Of a stretch of 12,908 bases of DNA, positions 6,843-12,908 are shown piece after piece. The first letter of the stretch is position 1, and every line of letters starts with the position of its first letter. Under the pieces are notes generated by a model. That model worked only from the letters and a program-made list of their open reading frames with translations. It had not been told where the DNA came from and did no database searches. Position numbers and translations under genes: made by a program. The stretch is from an uncultured Caulobacteraceae bacterium (GTDB lineage: Bacteria > Pseudomonadota > Alphaproteobacteria > Caulobacterales > Caulobacteraceae), in contig CAMLRH010000043.1 in assembly GCA_946482375.1 (NCBI GenBank), positions 1 through 12,908 of the forward strand, read 5' to 3'.

Positions 6843-7319
6843 ATGGCCAATGTGACCGCCGCGCCCGAGCGCGGAGACATGGACACCCACCTGGCGCTGC
6901 TCGGCTATTGTCTGCTGCTGGGCTCCATTCTGTTCGCGGGGCTGCCGGGGTTGGTGGCCGTGGTTATCGCCTATGTGCAGCGGGACGTGGCCGGGCCCGC
7001 CGCTCGGACCCACTTCAACTTCCAGATCCGCATCTTCTGGGTGGCGCTCGGCCTGACGGTCATCGCCGCGCTGTCGGCTCTGGGCGCGCTCGCCATCGGC
7101 ATCGGTCAGCTGGTGGACTTCGGCATCCATGGCCAGTGGGACGCCTGGGACAGCATCGGCTTCGACGGGTCCGACATCCACATCGAGCCTTCGATCGTCA
7201 TGCTGCTCGGGGTGGCCGCCGCCGGGATCGCGGCGGCGGCGTTCTGGCTGATCGTCACGCCGGTCATCGGCCTCATCCGGCTTGCCTCCGAGCGCGGCAT
7301 GGGTGACAGGGCGGCATGA
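6843..7319 (+). CDS. Three-helix membrane protein, DUF4870-like
   Basis: This 158-aa inner-membrane protein has three hydrophobic stretches at about residues 17-45, 63-90 and 117-147, and a polar, acidic loop (91-116) between the last two. The sequence ARTHFNFQIRIFWV just before the second helix resembles the HxxFQ-type motif of DUF4870 proteins; no function is established for the family. The ATG at 6843 is chosen as the first after the in-frame divergent region; an ATG at 6879 with GGAG close by would give a protein 12 residues shorter that keeps all helices. The TGA overlaps the hemB ATG (ATGA), so hemB translation is probably coupled to it. Whether it has any role in tetrapyrrole synthesis is unknown. 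Confidence 0.85.
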   Translation: MANVTAAPERGDMDTHLALLGYCLLLGSILFAGLPGLVAVVIAYVQRDVAGPAARTHFNFQIRIFWVALGLTVIAALSALGALAIGIGQLVDFGIHGQWDAWDSIGFDGSDIHIEPSIVMLLGVAAAGIAAAAFWLIVTPVIGLIRLASERGMGDRAA

Positions 7320-8329
7320 AGACGCTCCTGGCCGCCTATCCGGCCCTACGCCTGCGCCGCCTGCGCCAAGCCGACTGGGTCCGGCGGCTGGTGCGTGAAA
7401 CCGTGCTGACGCCCGCCGACCTGATCTGGTCGATGGTGGTGCACGAGGGCGAGGGCCGCGTGCCGGTGGCCTCCATGCCCGGCGTCGAACGCCTGTCCGT
7501 CGCCGAAGCCGCCAAGGCCGCCGTCGAGGCCCGTTCGCTCGGCATTCCCGCCATCGCCGTCTTCCCGCACATCGACGGCGCCAAGAAGGACGCCGCCGGC
7601 TCCATGGCGGCAGACCCCAATGGTCTCATCGCCCGCGCGGTGAAGGCCATGAAGGACGCCGCGCCCGAGGTCGGGATCATGTGCGACGTGGCGCTCGATC
7701 CCTTCACCGACCACGGCCACGACGGCCTGATCGAGAACGGCGCCATCGCCAACGACGCCACCATCGAGCGGCTCGTCGAACAGGCGCTGGTGCAGGCCAA
7801 GGCCGGCTGCGACATCCTCGCGCCGTCGGACATGATGGACGGCCGCGTCGGCATCCTGCGTTCGGCGCTGGAGGCCGAGGGCCTGCAGGACGTGATGATC
7901 ATGTCCTACGCCGCCAAGTACGCCTCGGCCTTCTACGGTCCCTACCGCGACGCCATCGGCTCGGGGAAACTGGGTTCCGGCCCGATCGACAACCCCGCCG
8001 ACAAGAAGACCTACCAGATGGACCCGGCCAACACCGACGAGGCCCTGCGCGAGGTCGCCCTCGACATCGCCGAGGGCGCCGACATGGTCATGGTCAAACC
8101 CGGCATGCCCTACCTCGACATCGTCCAGCGGGTGGTCGAGACCTTCTCCATGCCGACCTTCGCGTACCAGGTCAGCGGCGAGTACGCGATGATCATGGCC
8201 GCCGCCCAGAACGGCTGGCTCGACGAGGAACGCTCCATCCTCGAAAGCCTGGGCGCCTTCAAGCGCGCCGGCTGCGCGGGCGTCATTACCTACTTCGCGC
8301 CGAGGGCGGCGAGGTTGCTGAGTTCATAA
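7316..8329 (+). CDS. hemB: Delta-aminolevulinic acid dehydratase (porphobilinogen synthase)
   Basis: This enzyme joins two 5-aminolevulinate molecules into porphobilinogen, the step after HemA. The 337-aa length is normal. The two Schiff-base lysines are Lys201 in SYAAKYASAFYGPYRDA and Lys261 in MVMVKPGMPYLDI. The metal-binding segment reads CDVALDPFTDHGHDG (residues 123-137): the three cysteines of zinc-type enzymes (CxC...C) are Ala126, Asp128 and Asp136 here, so this is the magnesium-dependent, non-zinc class found in many alphaproteobacteria. Other landmarks are PSDMMDGRVG (170-179) and SGEYAMI (287-293). The ATG lies inside the ATGA overlap with the upstream membrane-protein gene. The stop is followed after 3 nt by a paired repeat that may act as its 3' end. 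Confidence 0.97.
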   Translation: MKTLLAAYPALRLRRLRQADWVRRLVRETVLTPADLIWSMVVHEGEGRVPVASMPGVERLSVAEAAKAAVEARSLGIPAIAVFPHIDGAKKDAAGSMAADPNGLIARAVKAMKDAAPEVGIMCDVALDPFTDHGHDGLIENGAIANDATIERLVEQALVQAKAGCDILAPSDMMDGRVGILRSALEAEGLQDVMIMSYAAKYASAFYGPYRDAIGSGKLGSGPIDNPADKKTYQMDPANTDEALREVALDIAEGADMVMVKPGMPYLDIVQRVVETFSMPTFAYQVSGEYAMIMAAAQNGWLDEERSILESLGAFKRAGCAGVITYFAPRAARLLSS

Positions 8330-8332
8330 ATA

Positions 8333-8430
8333 CCGCTCATTCCCGCGAAGGCGGGAACCCAGGCTTTTTCTGCTGGCCGCTGCGCTCTCCGATAAAACAC
8401 CTGGGTTCCCGCCTTCGCGGGAATGAGCGG
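8333..8430. repeat. Perfect 31-bp inverted repeat pair with internal palindromes
   Basis: The arms at 8333-8363 and 8400-8430 are exact reverse complements over 31 bp, with a 36-nt spacer. Each arm has an internal stem TTCCCGC/GCGGGAA around a 4-nt loop (GAAG on the left). This is the ATTCCCGCG-AAGGCGGGAA type of extragenic palindrome familiar from many proteobacterial genomes, and is a different family from the pair at 1409-1510. It fills the 109-bp gap between the convergent hemB and dehydrogenase genes almost exactly, so it is well placed to act as a two-way transcript end, although only a short TTTTT (8365-8369) near the left arm recalls an intrinsic terminator. Confidence 0.9.
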
Positions 8431-8438
8431 GAGTAGGA

Positions 8439-9371
8439 TCAATCCTCGAAGTCACCCCAAACCAGCTTGTCATCACCGGCCTCTGCAATCCGCTTGGAAG
8501 CCTCTGCCCATCCGGCTCGAGGATTGAGGCGCGCGGCGAGCGACGAGGTGTCCCAGCGGCGGCCGCCCATCTCCTGAACGTCGGCATAGTAGCGGTCGAC
8601 CAGTTGGGTCATTTCCAGCGTCGCGCCGTTCGCCGCGGCTTCCTCTAGCACCAACCCCAGGTCCTTTCGCATCCAGTCGACGGCGAAGCCGAAGTCGAAG
8701 CGGCCCTCGTGCATGGTCGCCCAGCGGTTATCCATCTGCCAGGACTGCGCGGCGCCCTTGCTGATGGCGTCGTAGACGAGCTGCGGATCGAGCCCGGCGC
8801 GCTTTGTGAAATGCACGGCCTCGGCCAGCCCCTGCACAACACCGGCGATGCAGATCTGGTTGACCATCTTGGCGAGTTGTCCGGCCCCCGCCTCGCCGAT
8901 CCGGGTGATGGCTTTCGAATAGGCCTGCATGACCGACTCGGCGCGGGTGAAGGCTGCCTCGCCGCCGCCGGCCATCACTGCCAGTTGCCCCTTCTCGGCG
9001 CCGGCCTGACCCCCGGACACCGGGGCGTCGACAAACCCGCGACCAACCGTCCTCGCCGCCTCGGCCATCTCGCGGGCGAGCTTCGCCGAGGTGGTGGTGT
9101 GGTCGACGATGACGCCGCCCCCGGCCATCGCGGGCAAGGCCTCGGCGACCACCTGGCGGACATCGTCGTCGTTGCCGACGCAGAGGATGACGAACTCACA
9201 GTCCGCGACCGTCTCGGCCACTGTCGCGCCCGACCGACCGCCGTGCTGGGCAACCCAGCGCTCGCCCTTCTCCGGCGAGCGGTTGAAGACGCTCATGTCA
9301 TGGCCGGCGGCGGCCAGGTGGCCGGCCATCGGATAGCCCATCACGCCCAGTCCGACGAAGGCGACCTTCAT
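8439..9371 (-). CDS. NAD(P)-dependent beta-hydroxyacid dehydrogenase (3-hydroxyisobutyrate dehydrogenase family)
   Basis: This 310-aa protein is a second member of the family of mmsB but clearly diverged from it. It has the Rossmann motif FVGLGVMGYPMAG (residues 5-17), DAPVSGG (115-121) and the catalytic Lys168 in GQLAKMVNQ. At the end of the second strand it has Asn30-Arg31 in place of the acidic residue of the mmsB product, which suggests NADP(H) rather than NAD. The C-terminus extends about 30 residues beyond the RRWDTSSLAARL segment where relatives usually end. Likely substrates are small 3-hydroxyacids or semialdehydes (tartronate semialdehyde, succinic semialdehyde or similar); the window does not decide. 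The ATG is preceded by GGAGTGAGG, a good ribosome-binding site. It is not in an operon with valine genes: it is convergent with hemB and divergent from bpt. Confidence 0.88.
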   Translation of the reverse strand: MKVAFVGLGVMGYPMAGHLAAAGHDMSVFNRSPEKGERWVAQHGGRSGATVAETVADCEFVILCVGNDDDVRQVVAEALPAMAGGGVIVDHTTTSAKLAREMAEAARTVGRGFVDAPVSGGQAGAEKGQLAVMAGGGEAAFTRAESVMQAYSKAITRIGEAGAGQLAKMVNQICIAGVVQGLAEAVHFTKRAGLDPQLVYDAISKGAAQSWQMDNRWATMHEGRFDFGFAVDWMRKDLGLVLEEAAANGATLEMTQLVDRYYADVQEMGGRRWDTSSLAARLNPRAGWAEASKRIAEAGDDKLVWGDFED

Positions 9372-9494
9372 GACCTCACTCCTTGAATCCCGTGCGGTTC
9401 ATAGCCGCGTTCCCCTTGCGTCGGAACGAGTCCCGGCGCCTAATCCTTGCGAGAGAAGAGGGACTAGAACAGCTCCGAAAGGCTCCCGCGGCCC

Positions 9495-10334
9495 GTGACG
9501 CATCATTTCCCGACGCGCCAGCTTCGCTTTTTCCTGACAGCGCCGTCGCCTTGTCCCTATCTGCCCGGCCGCGAAGAGCGGAAGGTTTTCGCCCACCTGC
9601 CGACGTCCGACGGCGCCGTGGTCAACGATTCGCTGACCCAGGTCGGCTTCCGCCGCTCGCAGAACATCGCCTATCGCCCCGCCTGCGAGAGCTGCGCGGC
9701 CTGCGTGTCGGCCCGGCTGCCGGCGCGCGACTACGTCTTCTCTCGCTCGGAGCGGAAGATCCTCGGCCGCAACGAGGACCTCGCCCGCCACCTCGTCGAG
9801 GCCGAGGCGACCATGGAGCAGTTCGACCTGCTCCGCCGCTATCTGCTGACGCGCCACGCCGAGGGCGGCATGGCGGATATGACCTGGCCGGACTACGTGG
9901 CCATGGTCGAGGACACCGCCGTCCGCACCCACATCATCGAGTACCGCGCACCCTCGCAGGACCGCGGCCCGGGCGACCTGATCGCCTGCGTGCTGGTGGA
10001 CGTGATGAGCGACGGGCTGTCGCTGGTCTACAGCTTCTATGACCCGGGCCAACCGAGGCGGTCGCTGGGCTCGTTCATCATCCTCGACCACCTGATCCAG
10101 GCGGGGATCAACGACCTGCCCTACGTCTACCTGGGCTATTGGGTGCCGGGGTCGGAGAAGATGGCCTACAAGGCGCGCTTCTCGCCCATCGAGATCCTCA
10201 AACCCGGCGGCTGGGTGCTGATGAGCGCCCGGGACCGTGACGGCGGCGAGGTCGATGGCGAACGCCTGCCCTCGCCCAATGCGGCGGTGGAGGTCGACGC
10301 CCACCTGCCCGGCAAAGGCCCGCTAGGCTCCTAG
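9495..10334 (+). CDS. bpt: Aspartate/glutamate leucyltransferase (bacterial N-end rule)
   Basis: This cytosolic aminoacyl-tRNA-protein transferase of 279 aa should attach leucine from Leu-tRNA to proteins with N-terminal Asp or Glu, marking them for ClpS/ClpAP. It belongs to the ATE1-like family: an N-terminal segment PCPYLPGREERKVF (residues 19-32) with Cys20, the cysteine cluster YRPACESCAACVSARLP (60-76, Cys64, Cys67, Cys70), and the C-terminal GNAT-like part with YSFYDP (179-184), SLGSFIILDHL (190-200) and YLGYWVPGSEKMAYKARFSPIE (212-233). The GTG at 9495 is chosen because an in-frame stop lies 10 codons upstream and MTHHFPTRQLRFFLTA matches the usual start. The ribosome-binding site is poor. 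The TAG shares CTAG with the stop of a small convergent gene. Confidence 0.93.
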   Translation: MTHHFPTRQLRFFLTAPSPCPYLPGREERKVFAHLPTSDGAVVNDSLTQVGFRRSQNIAYRPACESCAACVSARLPARDYVFSRSERKILGRNEDLARHLVEAEATMEQFDLLRRYLLTRHAEGGMADMTWPDYVAMVEDTAVRTHIIEYRAPSQDRGPGDLIACVLVDVMSDGLSLVYSFYDPGQPRRSLGSFIILDHLIQAGINDLPYVYLGYWVPGSEKMAYKARFSPIEILKPGGWVLMSARDRDGGEVDGERLPSPNAAVEVDAHLPGKGPLGS

Positions 10335-10507
10335 CGTTTCCGAAAGCCCAGAGGCCCGCCGATCAGCGAAGCGGGAAAGCGGTCCAGCGCGGCGTTGTAT
10401 TCCGCCGCGTCCTCCCGGCGCCGCAAGAGGCTCAGGCGGCTGTAGGTCCGCACGGTGACGAACAGCGCCACTGCGACAGCCACGACGATGATCACCAGCC
10501 CGAACAT
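10331..10507 (-). CDS. Small single-pass membrane protein of 58 aa
   Basis: A short reading frame starts at the ATG at 10507, 12 nt after the parC stop on the same strand, and ends with a TAG at 10331 that overlaps the bpt stop. The ribosome-binding site TTTAGGG lies a few nt before the ATG. The protein begins with a hydrophobic helix (MFGLVIIVVAVAVALFVTV, residues 1-19), then a basic and amphipathic tail with RTYSRLSLLRRRED (20-33), and ends in GFRKR. The helix followed by arginines predicts an inner-membrane anchor with the tail in the cytoplasm. The frame exactly fills the space between parC and bpt, which argues that it is real. I do not recognise a family; function unknown. Confidence 0.65.
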   Translation of the reverse strand: MFGLVIIVVAVAVALFVTVRTYSRLSLLRRREDAAEYNAALDRFPASLIGGPLGFRKR

Positions 10508-10519
10508 GGACCCTAAACG

Positions 10520-12754
10520 CTAGCGGGGCCGGAAACGCTTCGACCGTGCGAACCCTTTCGGCGCCAGCTTGCCCGCTCCGGCCCGGCGGCCCAGCCACTC
10601 ACGCCACTCCGGCCAGGTCCGCGTGCGGCCGGCGTCGTCGATCCAGCTTGCGTCTTCCTCGGCCTTGAACACCGTCGCGTCGCGTAGGCCACCCTCGCGG
10701 TAAGCTTGCAGCTTGACGCCCTTGCCGCGCGGCATTTCCGGAAGTTCTTCAAGGGGAAAGATCAATATCTTCCCGTTGTCGCCGATGACCCCGATGTGGT
10801 CGCCGGCGGCCTCGATGGAGGCGACCGCCTCCCCGTTCAGCACCTGCTTGCCGGCCCGGCGGAAGGCGATGGCCTCGTCCTCGGGCATGATGAAGCCGTA
10901 ACCGGCCTTGGACGCCAGCACCCGCTTCCTGCCCGCCTTGAAGGCGAAAACGTCGATGATCTTCACCCGGTCGTCGATGTCGACCATCAGCCGCAACGGT
11001 TCGCCGTGTCCCCGCGCGCTCGGCAGCTTCGAGCAGTCGACGGTGAAGAAGCGCCCGTCGGAGGCCAGGATCAGCAGCTTGTCGACGGTCTCGGCCGGGA
11101 CCAGGTAGCCCAGCTTGTCGCCTTCCTTGAACTTCAGCTCCGACGGATCGTCGACGCGGCCCTTGGCGGCGCGAATCCAGCCCTTCTCCGAGAGAATGAC
11201 GGTGATCGGCTCGCGCGGCACGAAGGCCTCGACGGCGGCCTCGGTGTCGACCTGGGGCGCCTCGCCGAAGTCGCTGCGGCGCTTGCCGACGGCGGTGTCG
11301 GGGCCGAGCACCTTGCGCACTTCCTTCAGGCCCGCGCCGACCAGCTTCCACTGCATCTTATCGTCGGCCAGCATGGCGACGATCTGGTCACGCTCCTCGG
11401 CGAGGTCGGCGTGCTCGCGGCGGATCTCCATCTCCTCCAGTTTGGCGAGCTGGCGCAGGCGGGTGTTGAGGATGGCGTCGGCCTGCACATCCGACAGCGC
11501 GAACGCCTCGATCAGCCGCGCCTTCGGCTCGTCCTCGTAGCGGACGATGCGGATGACCTCGTCGAGGTTCAGGAACGCGATCAGCAGGCCGTCGAGGATG
11601 TGCAGCCGCGTCTCGATCTTGCCGAGCCGGAAGCGGGCGCGACGGACCAGCACCTCGCGACGGTGGGCGAGGAATGCCTGCAGCGCCGGCTTCAGGCCCA
11701 TGACGCCCGGCGTGCCGCGCGCATCGAGCACGTTCATGTTGACCGGGAAGCGGCTTTCGAGCGCCGAGAGTTTGAACAGGCTCTCCATCAGGAGCTCGGG
11801 CTCGATGTTGCGGCTCTTCGGCTCGATGATGAGGCGCACGTCCTCGGCGGACTCGTCGCGAACGTCGCCCAGCAGCGGCGCCTTCTTGCCTTCAATTAGG
11901 TCGGCGAGCTGCTCGACCAGGTCGGCCTTCTTCACCTGGTACGGGATCTCGGTGACGACGATCTGGTAGGTCCCGCGTCCGGTGTCTTCCTTCGTCCACC
12001 GCGCGCGAACCCGCACGCCGCCTCGGCCCGTCTCGTAGGTCTCCAGCAGCGAGGTTTGCGGTTCGACGATGACGCCGCCGGTCGGAAAGTCCGGCCCCTT
12101 CACCAGCTCCATCAGCTCGGCGGTGGTGGCGCTCTGCTTCGAGAGCAGCAGAAGGCAGGCGTCGATCAGCTCGGCGGCGTTGTGCGGCGGGATGGAGGTC
12201 GCCATGCCCACGGCGATCCCAGACGAGCCGTTGGCCAGCAGGTTCGGGAACCCGGCGGGGAGCACGACCGGCTCCTCGTCCTCGCCATCGTAGGTCGGGC
12301 GGAAGTCGACGGCGTCCTCGTCGATGCCGTCTAGAAGCAGCGCGGCGGCGTCCGTCAGCTTGCACTCGGTGTAGCGCATGGCCGCGGCGTTATCGCCGTC
12401 GATGTTGCCGAAATTGCCCTGCCCGTCGATCAGCGGATAGCGCTGGGCGAAGTCCTGCGCGAGGCGGACCAGCGCGTCATAGACGGCGGTGTCGCCGTGG
12501 GGGTGGTACTTGCCGATGACGTCGCCGACGACGCGGGCGCACTTCTTGGCCGTGGTCTCGGGGTCCAGCCGTAGCTGGCGCATGGCGTAGAGCAGGCGCC
12601 GGTGCACGGGTTTGAGCCCGTCGCGCACGTCGGGCAGCGCCCGGTGCATGATGGTCGACAGCGCATAGGCGAGATAGCGCTTCGACAGCGCCTCGCTCAG
12701 CGGCTCGTCGAGGATCCGGTCGCCATCGCCGGGCGGTGGGGTGTGAACTGTCAT
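10520..12754 (-). CDS. parC: DNA topoisomerase IV subunit A
   Basis: This subunit cuts and rejoins DNA to unlink daughter chromosomes, working with ParE. The 744-aa length suits ParC. The breakage-reunion part has [27 protein letters not shown] (start of the domain, residues 27-53), [19 protein letters not shown] (82-100), and the catalytic Tyr128 preceded by Arg127 in [11 protein letters not shown] long coiled-coil region follows (about residues 400-480), and the C-terminal beta-pinwheel carries only a degenerate box (PRGKGVKLQ) instead of the full GyrA box, which separates it from GyrA. At the quinolone-determining positions it has Thr89 and Asp93 in place of E. coli Ser80 and Glu84. The ATG at 12754 is the first possible start after an in-frame TGA. 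It follows recO by 38 nt, so the two are probably co-transcribed, together with the small gene behind it. Confidence 0.96.
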   Translation of the reverse strand: MTVHTPPPGDGDRILDEPLSEALSKRYLAYALSTIMHRALPDVRDGLKPVHRRLLYAMRQLRLDPETTAKKCARVVGDVIGKYHPHGDTAVYDALVRLAQDFAQRYPLIDGQGNFGNIDGDNAAAMRYTECKLTDAAALLLDGIDEDAVDFRPTYDGEDEEPVVLPAGFPNLLANGSSGIAVGMATSIPPHNAAELIDACLLLLSKQSATTAELMELVKGPDFPTGGVIVEPQTSLLETYETGRGGVRVRARWTKEDTGRGTYQIVVTEIPYQVKKADLVEQLADLIEGKKAPLLGDVRDESAEDVRLIIEPKSRNIEPELLMESLFKLSALESRFPVNMNVLDARGTPGVMGLKPALQAFLAHRREVLVRRARFRLGKIETRLHILDGLLIAFLNLDEVIRIVRYEDEPKARLIEAFALSDVQADAILNTRLRQLAKLEEMEIRREHADLAEERDQIVAMLADDKMQWKLVGAGLKEVRKVLGPDTAVGKRRSDFGEAPQVDTEAAVEAFVPREPITVILSEKGWIRAAKGRVDDPSELKFKEGDKLGYLVPAETVDKLLILASDGRFFTVDCSKLPSARGHGEPLRLMVDIDDRVKIIDVFAFKAGRKRVLASKAGYGFIMPEDEAIAFRRAGKQVLNGEAVASIEAAGDHIGVIGDNGKILIFPLEELPEMPRGKGVKLQAYREGGLRDATVFKAEEDASWIDDAGRTRTWPEWREWLGRRAGAGKLAPKGFARSKRFRPR

Positions 12755-12792
12755 GGGACTCGTGAATCAGAAGCCGCACCGATCATAGCGCG

Positions 12793-12908
12793 TCAGAGCC
12801 GTCCCGCGTCGCTTAGTCTCTCGACCAGCCACACCCTAGGCGGCGGCAATGGCCGGTTCAGCGGCGCGAAGATGTGCTGCTGGAGGAAATGGCCGGTGAG
12901 ATCGAGGC
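12793..12908 (-). CDS. recO: DNA repair protein RecO, C-terminal end (cut by window edge)
   Basis: The last 37 codons and TGA of a minus-strand gene are visible. They read LDLTGHFLQQHIFAPLNRPL followed by a PPPRVWLVERL stretch. The pattern L-TG-FL---H-F-P-NRPLP-AR--L is characteristic of the C-terminus of alphaproteobacterial RecO, which loads RecA and anneals strands in the RecFOR pathway. Position directly upstream of parC on the same strand fits. Only a small part is present, so the call rests on this motif alone. Confidence 0.75.
   Translation of the reverse strand, partial: LDLTGHFLQQHIFAPLNRPLPPPRVWLVERLSDAGRL

Noticed and set aside
8333..8430. Repeat pair considered as a CRISPR or miniature transposon
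   Set aside because: There are only two copies in inverted orientation with one 36-nt spacer, no direct repeats and no visible target-site duplication; it fits an extragenic palindromic pair better.
10331..10523. CTAGCGTTT (10331-10339) and AAACGCTAG (10515-10523) flanking the small gene, like insertion ends
   Set aside because: Only 9 bp, lying in the stop-codon contexts of two genes that both end in CGC TAG; no longer inverted repeat or target duplication is seen, so chance is adequate.
10706..11899. 397-aa plus-strand open frame opposite parC
   Set aside because: It is a shadow of parC codons in GC-rich DNA with no ribosome-binding site or domain of its own.

Overview
The window is GC-rich, densely coded, chromosomal bacterial DNA that looks alphaproteobacterial, most likely from the Caulobacteraceae (Caulobacter, Phenylobacterium or Brevundimonas type). 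The reasons are a Ros/MucR-family regulator, a Shemin-pathway 5-aminolevulinate synthase (HemA), a magnesium-type HemB, a Bpt leucyltransferase, the recO-parC order and the GC-rich codon usage. The genus is an inference. No phage, IS, CRISPR, tRNA or rRNA genes were seen; this is mainly core metabolism.

Layout. On the left, glyA (minus, cut by the window edge) diverges from a MucR-like regulator (plus). The regulator meets a small SRPBCC-fold gene (minus) tail to tail, the two sharing a CTAG stop overlap. A paired palindromic repeat (1409-1510) separates this gene from hemA (minus). Next comes a minus-strand valine-degradation cluster, read in the order acyl-CoA dehydrogenase, 3-hydroxyisobutyryl-CoA hydrolase, a lipoprotein with a methyltransferase fold, and 3-hydroxyisobutyrate dehydrogenase (mmsB). 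Three of the four genes are isobutyryl-CoA to methylmalonate-semialdehyde steps, and two of the three junctions overlap by 1-4 nt. Diverging from it on the plus strand is a small three-helix membrane protein translationally coupled to hemB. A second family of paired repeat (8333-8430, perfect 31-bp arms) fills the gap between hemB and a second beta-hydroxyacid dehydrogenase (minus). Further right are bpt (plus), an unlisted 58-aa membrane protein (minus), parC (minus) and the last 37 codons of recO (minus).

How the genes relate. HemA and HemB catalyse the first two steps of tetrapyrrole synthesis, and GlyA interconverts serine with the glycine that HemA uses, although they lie in separate transcription units. 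The valine cluster would deliver propionyl-CoA and then succinyl-CoA, the other HemA substrate. That metabolic link is inference only.

The points most worth a second look are: the MucR paralog that has lost three of its four zinc-ligand positions; the exported methyltransferase-like lipoprotein inside a cytosolic catabolic operon; two unrelated inverted-pair repeat families, one with compensatory stem substitutions; and the overlooked small membrane gene behind parC. I see no convincing new multi-gene system.
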